DNA of 64,000 nt from Rhizobium sp. ZPR4 (GCF_040215725.1 NZ_CP157967.1:2822501-2886500); one strand, 5' to 3'. Positions 12,141 to 20,808 are shown, counted from the first letter of the stretch. The notes: generated by a model from the sequence alone, not told the origin. Numbers and translations are program-made.

Positions 12141-12893
12141 ATGAGCGAAACGGCAAAGAGCACGATCGACCAAAGCGAAGTGGACCGTTTTTCCGCCATG
12201 GCGGCCGAGTGGTGGAGCCCAACCGGCAAGTTCAAACCGCTTCACAAATTCAATCCCGTCCGTCTGGCCTATATCCGCGACCGCGCCTGCGAGAATTTTA
12301 ATCGCGACCCGAAGAGCAGCCGGCCACTGGAGGGCCTGCGGGTGCTCGACATCGGCTGCGGCGGCGGCCTGCTGTCAGAGCCGGTGGCCCGCATGGGCGC
12401 CACCGTCATCGGCGCCGACCCTTCCGAAAAAAACATCGGCATCGCCTCGACGCACGCAAAGGCCTCCGGCGTTCCCGTCGATTACCGTGCTGTTACCGCC
12501 GAACAGCTGGCCGAGGCTGGCGAGACCTTCGATATCGTGCTGAATATGGAAGTGGTCGAACACGTTGCCGACGTCGAATTCTTCCTGTCGACCTGCGCAA
12601 AAATGGTGCGCCCCGGCGGCCTGATGTTCGTTGCGACCATCAACCGCACCATGAAGGCAGCGGCCCTTGCCATCTTCGCCGCAGAAAACGTGCTGCGCTG
12701 GCTGCCGCGCGGCACCCATCAATATGAAAAGCTGGTGCGCCCGGAAGAGATCGAGAAGCCGCTCGCCGCGAGCGGCCTCGACATCATCGCCCGCACCGGC
12801 GTCTTCTATTCGCCGCTGCAGGATCGCTGGAATCTCTCGAAAGATATGGACGTCAACTACATGCTGTTGGCGAAGCGAGCGAATTTGAGCTGA
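12141..12893 (+). CDS. ubiG: Ubiquinone biosynthesis O-methyltransferase UbiG
   Basis: 250 residues, the expected size. UbiG performs both O-methylations in ubiquinone synthesis using SAM. Motif I is [20 protein letters not shown], followed by the family segment [15 protein letters not shown] and the post-motif [16 protein letters not shown]. The C-terminal part has ATINRTMKA and [16 protein letters not shown], both characteristic of UbiG. It stands alone on the plus strand between two minus-strand genes, with GGAGTGAGCC just before the ATG. Confidence 0.96.
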   Translation: MSETAKSTIDQSEVDRFSAMAAEWWSPTGKFKPLHKFNPVRLAYIRDRACENFNRDPKSSRPLEGLRVLDIGCGGGLLSEPVARMGATVIGADPSEKNIGIASTHAKASGVPVDYRAVTAEQLAEAGETFDIVLNMEVVEHVADVEFFLSTCAKMVRPGGLMFVATINRTMKAAALAIFAAENVLRWLPRGTHQYEKLVRPEEIEKPLAASGLDIIARTGVFYSPLQDRWNLSKDMDVNYMLLAKRANLS

Positions 12894-12914
12894 TCGCACT
12901 TCGGCGAACTTGCC

Positions 12915-13502
12915 TCAGACTTTCAGCGTTAGCACATGTGCCAGCAATTCGCTCTGGCCCACGGCGTTGCGAGCAACGATCTCCTTGATACGAAGGCGGT
13001 CGATCTCCTGAGGTCGGCCATCAGGTCCATAGGGCTGCTTGAACGAGAAGGCGGCCGGGCTGGCACCGTGATCGTGCAGATGTTCAAAGCGCTCGACGCC
13101 ATCCTTCCATTCCGGAATGGTCCCGGCATCGATCCACCAAAGGACGAGCGGCGGCCAGTTCTGCCTGACGTTCCAATGCCGCGCGCCCTTCAGGGCGTCG
13201 GCATGTACGCCGCTATAGGTGAATGCCATCAGCGATTCGATATCGGCCCAGAGCGACAGCGATGACGGCGCGGTCCGAAAGCCGCTGCCCTCGATGAAAC
13301 GCGGAAAGACCTGCTCACCCCAGCAAAGGGTATCTGGCTCGCCAGCATAGCCTGATCGACCGATAAAGCCATGCGCGCGGGCAGCTGCCTCGAAATTCGC
13401 CGCTTCCCGCAAGCGAAATCCCTCGACGGCAGGGCTTTCATAGGCCGCGACATGCAGCCCGAAATTATACATGGCGAGATGCTTGCCAGCACTTGCCGGC
13501 AT
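12915..13502 (-). CDS. DUF3291 domain protein
   Basis: 195 residues. The pattern LAMYNFG, RSGYAGEP, SLWADIESLMAFTYSGVHADALK and PLVLWWIDAGTIPEW matches DUF3291, a dimeric alpha/beta-barrel family related to antibiotic-biosynthesis-type monooxygenases. No biochemical role is established. Its ATG overlaps the stop of the DUF1178 gene by one base (TGATG), so it is probably translated by coupling as the last gene of the grx-nitrilase-DUF1178-DUF3291 run. Confidence 0.82.
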   Translation of the reverse strand: MPASAGKHLAMYNFGLHVAAYESPAVEGFRLREAANFEAAARAHGFIGRSGYAGEPDTLCWGEQVFPRFIEGSGFRTAPSSLSLWADIESLMAFTYSGVHADALKGARHWNVRQNWPPLVLWWIDAGTIPEWKDGVERFEHLHDHGASPAAFSFKQPYGPDGRPQEIDRLRIKEIVARNAVGQSELLAHVLTLKV

Positions 13503-13930
13503 CAGTTGATATCGTCTGGCAGCACGGGGATGGCGGCGATCTCGATGCCCTCTTCGACAAGCGCCTGCGCTTCGTCCGGCGTCGCCTTGCCGATGATCCC
13601 GCGCGCATCCGCCTCGCCATAATGGATCTTGCGGGCTTCCTCGGGAAACTTCGCGCCGACATCCTCCGCATTGGCCTTGATGGCGTCGACCGCTTCCTTG
13701 AGTTTGGTCATTGCCTCTTTGCGCGCCGTATTCATGGCAACCGTCTGCATCTCGTCCCTCTTGCGCGCCGTCGAAACCGAAGGCGCCATTAGCAGCTTGG
13801 AAATTGCAGCCGAATTGCAGACGGGACAGGTGAGGAAACCGCTTGCGACCTGGCGGTCGAAATCGGCACTTTCGGAAAACCAGCCCTCGAACTCATGGGC
13901 ATTGTCACAGTGAAGCGAATAATGGATCAA
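13502..13930 (-). CDS. DUF1178 family protein
   Basis: 142 residues beginning MIHYSLHCDNAHEFEGWF, a typical DUF1178 N-terminus. A zinc-ribbon-like pattern is formed by C8 and the CPVC motif (FLTCPVCNSAAI). The start is TTG at 13930, overlapping the upstream nitrilase stop by 4 nt (TTGA). The rare start plus overlap suggest low, coupled translation. Function is unknown, but the gene is regularly found next to a nitrilase-like gene and a glutaredoxin gene in Rhizobiales, as here. Confidence 0.9.
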   Translation of the reverse strand: MIHYSLHCDNAHEFEGWFSESADFDRQVASGFLTCPVCNSAAISKLLMAPSVSTARKRDEMQTVAMNTARKEAMTKLKEAVDAIKANAEDVGAKFPEEARKIHYGEADARGIIGKATPDEAQALVEEGIEIAAIPVLPDDIN

Positions 13931-14784
13931 GCAGCGACGCCTCCAGCCGCCGGCGTCGTGATCTTCTCCAGCGAAAACTCACGCGCATTCTTCAGGTTCG
14001 GTATCTTGTCATGGGCGGATTTCACCGCGGCCACATCGATCTCGGCGATGACGACGGCCTCGCCCGTGCCGCCGGCGGATGCCAGCACCTTGCCCCAGGG
14101 ATCGATAATCATCGAATGGCCGAAGGTCTCGCGGCCATCCTCATGCTTGCCGGCCTGCGCGGCGGCAATGACGAACATGCCGTTTTCGATGGCGCGGGCG
14201 CGCAGCAGGATTTCCCAATGCGCCTCACCGGTCTGCTTGGTGAAAGCGGCGGGCACCGTCATCACCTCGGCGCCGGCAACGGCCTGGGCGCGGAAGAGCT
14301 GCGGAAAACGCACGTCGTAGCAGATGGAAAAGCCGAGCTCGGCGAAAGGCAGCGACGCGATGCGCGCTTCCGAGCCGGGACGGTAGACGGCGCTCTCGCG
14401 CCAGCTCTCGCCATTGTCGAGATCAACGTCGAACATATGGATCTTGTCGTAGCGATTGATGAGCTTGCCGTCGGGACCGAAGAGAAAGCCGCGATTGGCG
14501 ATCTTGCCGTCATCGAGCGCAATGGCCGTCGAGCCGATATGCAGATGGATGCCGAGTTCCTTCGCGAGCTCGGACGCCGTCTTGACGATGAGGTCGTTCG
14601 ACTCGTCGCGCAGCACGGCGCGCATGGCGGGCCGATCCTTCTGCACCGCGCCGGTCATCTCGGGCGTCTGCACATAGACAGCACCCTTGGAGGCGGCATC
14701 GCGCACCAGGCGCGCCATATCAGCCGCGTTCTTCACCGGATCGACGCCGGAACACATCTGGATGGCAGCAGCCTTGAAGCTCAT
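13927..14784 (-). CDS. Carbon-nitrogen hydrolase (Nit family omega-amidase-like)
   Basis: 285 residues from MSFKAAAIQMCSG. The nitrilase-superfamily triad is visible: Glu42 in VQTPEM, Lys114 in DKIHMFDVD, and Cys155 in FSICYDVRFP. The DKIHLFDVD / CYDxRFPE pattern is typical of the Nit1/Nit2 branch, which hydrolyses deaminated glutathione or alpha-keto amides. That substrate is inferred from family resemblance, and the neighbouring glutaredoxin fits a glutathione-related role. An in-frame ATG 18 nt upstream is the alternative start. Confidence 0.92.
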   Translation of the reverse strand: MSFKAAAIQMCSGVDPVKNAADMARLVRDAASKGAVYVQTPEMTGAVQKDRPAMRAVLRDESNDLIVKTASELAKELGIHLHIGSTAIALDDGKIANRGFLFGPDGKLINRYDKIHMFDVDLDNGESWRESAVYRPGSEARIASLPFAELGFSICYDVRFPQLFRAQAVAGAEVMTVPAAFTKQTGEAHWEILLRARAIENGMFVIAAAQAGKHEDGRETFGHSMIIDPWGKVLASAGGTGEAVVIAEIDVAAVKSAHDKIPNLKNAREFSLEKITTPAAGGVAA

Positions 14785-14809
14785 CGGTTTCTCCCTCGTC
14801 AAGAACAGG

Positions 14810-15067
14810 TCAGGCAGCCAGCATCAGGTCGAGCTTGCCGGCCCGGTCGAGCGCATGGATATCATCACAGCCGCCGACGTGCTCGCCATTGATGAAGATC
14901 TGCGGGAAGGTCGAGGCACCATTCGCCTTGGCGATCATTTCCTGCCGCATCTCAGGCGAATAGGTCGCATTGTGTTCGACATAATCGACGCCCTTGGATT
15001 CAAGCAGCGACTTCGCGCGGGCGCAATAGCCGCAGAATTCACGCGTATAGATAACGACGGATGCCAT
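14810..15067 (-). CDS. grxC: Glutaredoxin 3 (dithiol)
   Basis: 85 residues, the usual size of small bacterial glutaredoxins. The redox site is Cys12-Gly-Tyr-Cys15 in REFCGYCARAKSLL, the dithiol class I type. The cis-proline segment TFPQIFINGEHVGGCDD binds glutathione. It reduces protein disulfides and glutathionylated proteins in the cytosol. It is the first gene of a compact minus-strand cluster with the nitrilase-like gene 25 bp downstream. Confidence 0.95.
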   Translation of the reverse strand: MASVVIYTREFCGYCARAKSLLESKGVDYVEHNATYSPEMRQEMIAKANGASTFPQIFINGEHVGGCDDIHALDRAGKLDLMLAA

Positions 15068-15092
15068 GATCCACTCCGGAAAAGCCTAGATT

Positions 15093-15205
15093 TAGAGCAT
15101 GATGCCGAAAAGTGTCTGCGGTTTTCGGACGACATCATGCTCTACTTATTTGATTCTAGGGCGGATGATTTTTGGTCGTTTCGACCTAAAATCATCCGCC
15201 TCTAG
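15093..15205. repeat. RIME1-like two-palindrome repeat, copy A
   Basis: Two imperfect palindromes sit side by side: one bounded by TAGAGCATGATG/CATCATGCTCTA (15093-15144), and one by CTAGGGCGGATGATTTT/AAAATCATCCGCCTCTAG (about 15157-15205). Similar pairs occur at 50281 and 52095, but there the two palindromes come in the opposite order, so this copy is inverted relative to them. The structure and size (113 bp) resemble the Rhizobium-specific intergenic mosaic element RIME1. Confidence 0.8.
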
Positions 15206-15207
15206 TG

Positions 15208-15984
15208 TCATATAAGATGACCGACGACCCTTGCAAAGGTCAAAACCGTGACATCGGCCGCGCCTGCTTTCTTCAGCGCACGTGTCGCCGCCGCAACCGT
15301 GGCGCCGGTGGTATAGACATCATCGACCAGAACGATGCGCCGCCCGAATATATCGGCGCCCCGGTGCTCGGAGACGGCGAACGCGCCGCGCACATTATCC
15401 TGCCGCGCCTTGGCCCCGAGGCCCACCTGCTGGCTCGTGCGCTTGACACGCAGCAGCGTTGCAGCCAGCAGCGGCTTACCCGAAAGGCGGGCGATGTGGC
15501 GTGCGAGCTCGGCCGCCTGGTTATACTTGCGCGCAAACAGCCGCGCGCGGTGCAGCGGCACGGGAATGATCGCATCGCAACCCGCAATCGCCCCGTCGCT
15601 GGCGCGCAGCATCCAGCCTGCCATCATCGGCGCGAGATCGGTGCGATCGCGATATTTCAGGCTGAGAACAAGATCCCGCACGATGCCGTCGTGAACGGCA
15701 GCCGACCGTAAACGGTCGAAGACGGGCGGTTCGGCAATCGCCTCGGCACTCAGAATTCCCGCACCAAGATCATGGGAAAACGGACTGCCGAGAACCTCGC
15801 AGTAGGGTCGTTCGATGAAGCGAATACCGGACCAGCACGCCGGACAAAGACCGCGATGCGCGCCCACGGAAACGCCGCATCCCGGGCAGGCAGGCGGATA
15901 GACGAGATCCGCAAGCGCCACGAAGGGCCTTTTCAGCCCGGCACCCAGCATCGACAAGGTGGTTTCGCGTCCCATCATCCCCAT
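15208..15984 (-). CDS. ComF family phosphoribosyltransferase-like protein
   Basis: 258 residues from the ATG at 15984 (other in-frame ATGs at 15978 and 15975). An N-terminal zinc-ribbon (CPGC then CPAC, spaced 14) is followed by a type I phosphoribosyltransferase fold with the PRPP loop RIVLVDDVYTTGATV. In naturally competent bacteria ComF aids DNA uptake; in rhizobia the substrate is unknown. The frame is open upstream through a palindromic repeat (15998-16041), and I exclude that extension as repeat-derived. Confidence 0.88.
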   Translation of the reverse strand: MGMMGRETTLSMLGAGLKRPFVALADLVYPPACPGCGVSVGAHRGLCPACWSGIRFIERPYCEVLGSPFSHDLGAGILSAEAIAEPPVFDRLRSAAVHDGIVRDLVLSLKYRDRTDLAPMMAGWMLRASDGAIAGCDAIIPVPLHRARLFARKYNQAAELARHIARLSGKPLLAATLLRVKRTSQQVGLGAKARQDNVRGAFAVSEHRGADIFGRRIVLVDDVYTTGATVAAATRALKKAGAADVTVLTFARVVGHLI

Positions 15985-15997
15985 ATGATTGAGACTA

Positions 15998-16041
15998 GCA
16001 ATTCCAGGAAAAGTGTATAGCGGTTTTCCGTCCGGAATTGC
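15998..16041. repeat. Short palindromic repeat (RIME2-like), copy 1
   Basis: A 44-bp imperfect palindrome bounded by GCAATTCC and GGAATTGC, with a central GGAAAA...TTTTCC stem. A near-identical copy lies at 42253-42296. It occupies the divergent gap between the ComF-type gene and the NDUFAF5-like gene. Confidence 0.75.
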
Positions 16042-16103
16042 GCGAGGGAAAACCCGCGTGCCCGGCACGCCCCGCCGAACTGATGATATCGCAGGAAACC
16101 ACC

Positions 16104-16988
16104 ATGGAAATCGTGTTCGACCAATCGCTGCTTTCGGCCCGCAAGCGCCGGGCCTTGAGACAAGGCGATCCGAAATCGGCCTTTCTGCTCGATATTGCCG
16201 CCGGCGAACTGGCGGAACGGCTTGGTGTTACCGAACGCCATTTCGACGAGGCCGTCGAGCTGCATGGCGCGACCGGCATTGCCGCGCAGCTGGCTCTGGC
16301 AACGGGCAAGATCGGCCATTTGAGACGGATCGAAAGCGAGATCGGCTTTGCCGCTCCCGGCGAGACCCTCATCCAGTCGTCGCCGGAGGAACTGCCCCTG
16401 GAGGCGGAATCGGTCAATCTCGTGCTGTCGCCGCTCAGCCTGCATGTCACCAACGACACGCCCGGTGTCTTCATCCAGATCCGTCGCGCGCTGAAGGCCG
16501 ACGGGCTTTTCCTGGCGGCGATCCCCGGCTCCGGAACCCTGCAGGAACTGCGCGATGTATTGCTCGCGACGGAAATCGAGCTGACCGGCGGTGCCAGCCC
16601 GCGTGTCATCCCATTTGCCGATGTCCGTGATGTCGGCGGTCTCCTTCAGCGTGCCGGCTTTACCCTGCCCGTCATCGACGCCGAAAACTACACCGTGCGC
16701 TACGACAATCTCTTTGCCCTGATGCGCGATCTGCGCGCCATGGGGATGACCAACCCGCTGGTCGATCGCAGCCGCAAGCCGCTGACGCGTGCCTTCTTCC
16801 TGCGCGCCGCCGAACTCTATGCCGAACGCTATTCCGATCCGGACGGGCGGATCAGGGCGACATTCTCGATCATCTATGTTTCAGGCTGGACGCCACATGA
16901 AAGCCAGCAGAAGCCGTTACAACCGGGTTCCGCCAAGGCGCGATTGGCCGATGCGCTCAAGGTCGAAGAGCACAAACTGAAGCAATAG
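16104..16988 (+). CDS. NDUFAF5-like SAM-dependent methyltransferase domain protein
   Basis: 294 residues from MEIVFDQSLL, with AGGAAA 5 nt upstream. The order of conserved blocks matches mitochondrial NDUFAF5, a complex I assembly factor: FDQSLLSARKRRA, VLSPLSLHVTNDTPG, IRRALKADGLFLAAIPG, TLQELRDVL, LMRDLRAMGMTN and VSGWTPHESQQKP. The SAM-binding motif I is degenerate here (VELHGATGIA rather than a DLGCGxG), so the cofactor use should not be assumed. The bacterial role is inferred only. The frame continues upstream through a repeat, which I leave out. Confidence 0.85.
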   Translation: MEIVFDQSLLSARKRRALRQGDPKSAFLLDIAAGELAERLGVTERHFDEAVELHGATGIAAQLALATGKIGHLRRIESEIGFAAPGETLIQSSPEELPLEAESVNLVLSPLSLHVTNDTPGVFIQIRRALKADGLFLAAIPGSGTLQELRDVLLATEIELTGGASPRVIPFADVRDVGGLLQRAGFTLPVIDAENYTVRYDNLFALMRDLRAMGMTNPLVDRSRKPLTRAFFLRAAELYAERYSDPDGRIRATFSIIYVSGWTPHESQQKPLQPGSAKARLADALKVEEHKLKQ

Positions 16989-17008
16989 CCAGAGGTTTGC
17001 GAGCCGCG

Positions 17009-17194
17009 TCAGTTGTTCTGGGAGGCGGCGGAATTCTGGATCGTATTGGACAGAATATTGAATGTGCTTGAGAGGCTGCCACTAAAGGCACCGACACCAC
17101 TGATGATTGCAGCCGACATCAAGGCGGCGATGAGGCCGTATTCGATGACCGTGGCACCGGTCTTGTCGGTGAAAATACGCCGAACGGAACGCAT
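17009..17194 (-). CDS. Flp family type IVb pilin
   Basis: 61 residues starting MRSVRRIF, with GGAG 10 nt before the ATG; an upstream in-frame ATG would add nine residues. After a short basic leader comes the prepilin processing site G|ATVIEY with Glu at +5 and Tyr at +6. A single hydrophobic helix (GLIAALMSAAIISGVGAF) follows. Flp pilins are assembled by the Tad/Cpa system for adhesion. No tad or cpa gene occurs in this window, so this is an isolated pilin gene. Confidence 0.9.
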   Translation of the reverse strand: MRSVRRIFTDKTGATVIEYGLIAALMSAAIISGVGAFSGSLSSTFNILSNTIQNSAASQNN

Positions 17195-17270
17195 AAGCTC
17201 AAGGCTCCCAGCATTGGACAACAGATGAATCCGATGCTCGTCATGGCATCCGGCAGGCTATGCTCATGCA

Positions 17271-17588
17271 CTATTGGCAGCCGCTGTCGGCACCATAACC
17301 CTGGACAATGCAGACCGAACCCGGTTCCTGCTGCAGAACGCTGCGGCGGATCGTATAACGCTTGCCGTTTTCCGTCTGCGGGATCGAACCCGTCGTAATA
17401 TTGTCAATATCCGGCGCACTTGCAAGCACGCGCGACTTCGATTTGTCGGAGAGCATCGGCGTGAGAATAAGCGAAAGCGCGACCGCCGCCGTACCGAACA
17501 GCAGAGCGATATTCAACGCGCCCGTCCTGCGCGACGTGGAATAGGACTGCTCTTTTTCCTGAACAGCTTTCCAGAAATCGTCGTCCAT
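17271..17588 (-). CDS. Small membrane protein, unknown
   Basis: 105 residues with one predicted transmembrane helix at about 25-43 (LNIALLFGTAAVALSLILT) after a charged N-terminus, suggesting a periplasmic C-terminal part. Two Cys residues near the end (VCIVQGYGADSGC) could form a disulfide. I do not recognise a family. It is upstream of the Flp pilin gene on the same strand, with 76 bp between them, so a link to pilus function is possible but unproven. Confidence 0.75.
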   Translation of the reverse strand: MDDDFWKAVQEKEQSYSTSRRTGALNIALLFGTAAVALSLILTPMLSDKSKSRVLASAPDIDNITTGSIPQTENGKRYTIRRSVLQQEPGSVCIVQGYGADSGCQ

Positions 17589-17975
17589 TATGTCAAGCCT
17601 TCTTTAACGCACCCAACAACCCGCTTGATTGAGAGAATTGAATGCCAGAAGGTCATAAACGATCCCTTAATATCCACATGCAAATTAATGAGACGTAAAA
17701 TTCTGGGACAGTGCGTGATTCGGCTTATGCAGCTGATTTCAAATGGCTAATTTTCGTTAACCATACTTACCGTGCGTTGCTGTTGTGCACACGAAACGTT
17801 GGCTTGGCGGGTTCAAAAAAGATGCGGCGCATCAACGAATGCCAAATCTCTTCAGCAGCAACACGCAATAGAACGGGTAAGCGCCTCAAACACCAATAAA
17901 TTGAGATTGACACTTGCCCGTCACGATGCAACTTATGCGGAAATTTTATCATCTTAAGTTGCAGAAGGCTATTGT
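17589..17975. other. Intergenic gap, no gene seen
   Basis: A 387-bp AT-richer stretch between two divergent small membrane-protein genes. Frames of about 60 codons exist on both strands but lack ribosome-binding sites and coding bias. It probably holds divergent promoters; no specific boxes stand out to me. Confidence 0.5.
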
Positions 17976-18302
17976 ATGGTAGGGCTTTTTAAAGCTGTTG
18001 GCAGCCTCGTTATGGCTCTCGCGATCCTGGTCGCGATCTCGATGCTTTTCATCGAAGGCATCCGCGGTTTTGTCGCGGGGGTGATCGCCGCCCTTGTATA
18101 CGCTTTTTGGGGCGCCGCAATTTTTGCCTTTGGACTCATGCTCGAGCATCTGGAAGCAATTCGCCACAATTCTGTCAGGCAGTCGGAGATGTTGACAGAG
18201 TTGCTGCGAAGAGCACCAAAGGCAGACCCATCGGGAAGAGATCCGACACCCAACAGCCTCGATCAGCTTGAGAAATCAAAGTTCCGCTTTAGGGATATCT
18301 AA
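17976..18302 (+). CDS. Small membrane protein, unknown
   Basis: 108 residues with two adjacent hydrophobic helices (about 8-26 and 31-55, including FVAGVIAALVYAFWGAAIF). A polar C-terminal tail is rich in Arg, Ser and Pro. The helices contain mostly Ala, Val, Ile and Phe and no charged pair, which suggests a simple membrane anchor. Function is unknown. Base composition around the start is lower in GC than the neighbourhood. It converges on the mutT gene, with 2 bp between the stops. Confidence 0.65.
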   Translation: MVGLFKAVGSLVMALAILVAISMLFIEGIRGFVAGVIAALVYAFWGAAIFAFGLMLEHLEAIRHNSVRQSEMLTELLRRAPKADPSGRDPTPNSLDQLEKSKFRFRDI

Positions 18303-18304
18303 CC

Positions 18305-18718
18305 TTAGAGCAAATCCTGCAAAAACGGGATCAGCGGCTCGTCGGCCGGCGGCATCGGATAGTCACGCAAAGCTTGCGGCCGCACCCATTTGAGCGCCTG
18401 CCCTTCCCGGCCATGGGGGATTCCCTCGTAACGCCGGCAGATATAGAGCGGCATCAGCAGATGGAAGGTTTCATAGGTGTGGCTGGCAAAGGTCAGCGGC
18501 GCCAGACAGGCAATCTTCGTTTGAATGCCGAGTTCTTCCTGAAGCTCGCGCACCAGGGTCTCCTCCGGCGTTTCGCCGGCCTCGACCTTGCCACCGGGAA
18601 ATTCCCAAAGGCCGGCAAGCGATTTCCCTTCGGGACGCTGCGCCAACAGGATGCGGCCATCCGTGTCGATAAGCGCACAGGCGGCAACGAGAACGATCTT
18701 GCGGCCAGCCTCGCTCAT
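18305..18718 (-). CDS. mutT: Nudix hydrolase, MutT-type 8-oxo-dGTP diphosphatase
   Basis: 137 residues from MSEAGRK. The Nudix box GX5EX7REUXEEXGU is complete in GGKVEAGETPEETLVRELQEELGI. LLAQRPEGKSLAGLWEFPGGK in front of it is characteristic of MutT enzymes that remove 8-oxo-dGTP and so prevent A:T to C:G transversions. The start ATG overlaps the stop of the GNAT gene by 4 nt (ATGA), indicating translational coupling within the PPIase-argJ-GNAT-mutT cluster. Confidence 0.93.
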   Translation of the reverse strand: MSEAGRKIVLVAACALIDTDGRILLAQRPEGKSLAGLWEFPGGKVEAGETPEETLVRELQEELGIQTKIACLAPLTFASHTYETFHLLMPLYICRRYEGIPHGREGQALKWVRPQALRDYPMPPADEPLIPFLQDLL

Positions 18719-19494
18719 GCAGCCCTCGGCGGTTGCCAATAGCAATAACGATAGGCTTCGCGGAAACCGAAGCGGGCATAGAGCGCCAAAGCCGGAGCAT
18801 TGTCGGCGCTGACCTGAAGCCAGGCGGTCTTGGCACTGCGCATACGGGCCCAGCGCAAGGCAGAGGTCAGGATTTCGGCACCCAGCCCCTTGCGCCGATG
18901 CTGCGGCGAGACGGCAACAGACATGACGCCGGCAAGATCATTGTCCTGTACGCAAAGCGTCGTTGCCAAAGGACCGGCTTCGGCATCCTCGATGACGAAG
19001 AGGCCCGATGGCGGCTTGATGCCGCTCACCACCTCGGCCAGTGCCGGCTTCAAGGCGGGGTCCGCTTCATCGACGATGAGGCTTGCATCCACAAAGCGGC
19101 CGACATCGTGGCTCGGCAGATGATCTAGCATGTCAGGCAGTTCGAGATCGACGAGATTGGCGGTCATGACGATTGTCTCGTCGAAGCATGTCCAGCCGTG
19201 CTCCCGCAGGAGCTCGATGAGCCTCCGCGAGGCGAGCGGCGTCTCGCGCACGACCATCGGCCTCCCATACGCCTCGAACTTGCGCTGCGCTTTTGCCAGC
19301 CGAATTTCGAGATCGCGATGATCGGAGGGATCGAGCGGCACGACAGAATTCAGCCGCTTCGACGGATGACCCGCTGTCAGCCGGATCTGCCAGCTGCCAT
19401 CATATTGCACCGACGATGCAGGCCAGGCACGGAAGCCAACGGCTTCGAGCCTGCGCACCAGGGGCAGCTTGTTTATTGTGGACTGCGCATGCAT
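18715..19494 (-). CDS. GNAT family N-acetyltransferase
   Basis: 259 residues from MHAQSTINKLPLVRRLEAVGFRAWPAS. The acetyl-CoA-binding motif A is clear in AGVMSVAVSPQHRRKGLGAEIL, and motif B in WLQVSADNAPALALYARFGFREAYRYCYW. The substrate is unknown. Candidate upstream starts at 19524 and 19536 would overlap argJ, and no strong ribosome-binding site decides among them, so the N-terminus is uncertain. It sits between argJ and mutT in rhizobial order, which suggests co-transcription rather than shared pathway. Confidence 0.88.
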   Translation of the reverse strand: MHAQSTINKLPLVRRLEAVGFRAWPASSVQYDGSWQIRLTAGHPSKRLNSVVPLDPSDHRDLEIRLAKAQRKFEAYGRPMVVRETPLASRRLIELLREHGWTCFDETIVMTANLVDLELPDMLDHLPSHDVGRFVDASLIVDEADPALKPALAEVVSGIKPPSGLFVIEDAEAGPLATTLCVQDNDLAGVMSVAVSPQHRRKGLGAEILTSALRWARMRSAKTAWLQVSADNAPALALYARFGFREAYRYCYWQPPRAA

Positions 19495-19504
19495 CAGCAG
19501 AATA

Positions 19505-20746
19505 TCAGCTCCGGTAGTCGCCATTGATGGCAACATATTCCTTGGTGAGGTCACAGGTCCAGACCGTTGCGCGACCATTGCCGAGGCCGAGATCGACCTT
19601 CACAGGAATATCCTGCTGCTTCATGACATTCGAGGCGGCTTCTTCCGAATAGGAAGCGTCGCGCTCGCCGTTGACGGCGACGCGGACATCGCCGAACCAG
19701 ATGGCGAGCTTGTCGCGATCCGCCATTTCGCCGGCCTTGCCGACGGCCATGACGACGCGGCCCCAATTGGCGTCTTCGCCGGCGGCCGCGGTCTTGACCA
19801 GCGGCGAATTGGCGATCGAAAGGGCGATGCGCTTGGCGGCAGCATCGCTTTCAGCGCCGGTCACAGTGATTTCGAGCATCTTGGTCGCGCCTTCACCATC
19901 GCGAACGACCTGGATGGCGAGATCCTTCAAGAGCTCGTTGAGCGCTGCGCGGAAGCCGGCAAGCTTCGGATCGTCGGCGCGGTCGATATGCGCTTGCCCG
20001 TCAGCCGCGGCGGCACCGGTAGCAAACAGCATCAGCGTATCCGAAGTCGACGTGTCGCTGTCGACGGTCATGGAGTTGAAGCTCGGGCCGACACCCTCGG
20101 ACAGCAGCGTCTGCAGCGCGGCAGAGGAAATATCGGCATCGGTAACAACGAAGGAGAGCATCGTCGCCATGTCGGGCGCGATCATGCCGGCACCCTTGGC
20201 AATGCCGTTGATGGTGACCTTGACACCGCCGATCTCGGCGGTGCGGGTCGCGACCTTCGGATAGGTATCCGTGGTCATGATTGCCTTGGCGGCCTCGAAC
20301 CAAAAATCGTTGACCGCATCCTTGGCCATCGTGTCGAGCACGCCGGCAAACTTGGTGGCATCAAGCGGTTCGCCGATAACGCCTGTCGAGGCGAGGTAAA
20401 CTTCGTTTTCACCGCAGCCGACAGCCACAGCCGCGGACTTGGCGGTCAGTTCCGTCGCCTGGCGACCCTTCAGGCCAGTAAAGGCATTGGCATTGCCGGA
20501 ATTGACGACCACGGCACGGGCGCTGCCGTGGGCCAGATTCTTCCGGCAGAAATCGACGGGAGCCGAAGGGCACTTCGAACGGGTGAAAACACCGGCAACG
20601 GCCGCAGGCTTGTCGAAGACCATCAGCAGGACATCGGTCCGGTTCTTGTACTTGATGCCGGCGGATGCCGTGGTCATACGCACACCGCGAAGGGCTGGCA
20701 TGGCAGTAAAGGTTTTAGGAGCGAGCGGAGAAACGGAACCGGACAT
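19505..20746 (-). CDS. argJ: Glutamate N-acetyltransferase / amino-acid acetyltransferase (bifunctional ArgJ)
   Basis: 413 residues from [10 protein letters not shown], typical for alphaproteobacterial ArgJ. It transfers the acetyl group from N-acetylornithine to glutamate, and may also use acetyl-CoA, in the cyclic arginine pathway. The autocleavage site lies within the conserved [15 protein letters not shown], giving a new N-terminal Thr195 that acts as nucleophile. The oxyanion-hole region STGVIGE is present at about 120-126. An ATG 9 nt upstream is the alternative start. The gene follows the PPIase gene and a hairpin. Confidence 0.97.
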   Translation of the reverse strand: MSGSVSPLAPKTFTAMPALRGVRMTTASAGIKYKNRTDVLLMVFDKPAAVAGVFTRSKCPSAPVDFCRKNLAHGSARAVVVNSGNANAFTGLKGRQATELTAKSAAVAVGCGENEVYLASTGVIGEPLDATKFAGVLDTMAKDAVNDFWFEAAKAIMTTDTYPKVATRTAEIGGVKVTINGIAKGAGMIAPDMATMLSFVVTDADISSAALQTLLSEGVGPSFNSMTVDSDTSTSDTLMLFATGAAAADGQAHIDRADDPKLAGFRAALNELLKDLAIQVVRDGEGATKMLEITVTGAESDAAAKRIALSIANSPLVKTAAAGEDANWGRVVMAVGKAGEMADRDKLAIWFGDVRVAVNGERDASYSEEAASNVMKQQDIPVKVDLGLGNGRATVWTCDLTKEYVAINGDYRS

Positions 20747-20765
20747 GAGACCCACCTAACAGTGA

Positions 20766-20788
20766 AGGGCCCGGAAAACCCGGGCCCT
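20766..20788. terminator. GC-rich hairpin between PPIase gene and argJ
   Basis: A 9-bp perfect stem (AGGGCCCGG/CCGGGCCCT) with a 5-nt loop in the 62-bp gap. It lacks a good T run on the minus strand, so it may attenuate rather than terminate transcription from the PPIase gene into argJ. Confidence 0.45.
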
Positions 20789-20808
20789 GATTGTTTGACT
20801 GCTTTCAA

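Noticed and set aside
15093..15205. Repeats as a CRISPR array
   Set aside because: Only isolated palindromic units with no spacers or regular spacing; these are intergenic mosaic repeats.
17589..17975. Small genes in the 387-bp AT-rich gap
   Set aside because: Frames of about 60 codons on both strands have no ribosome-binding site and look like chance.
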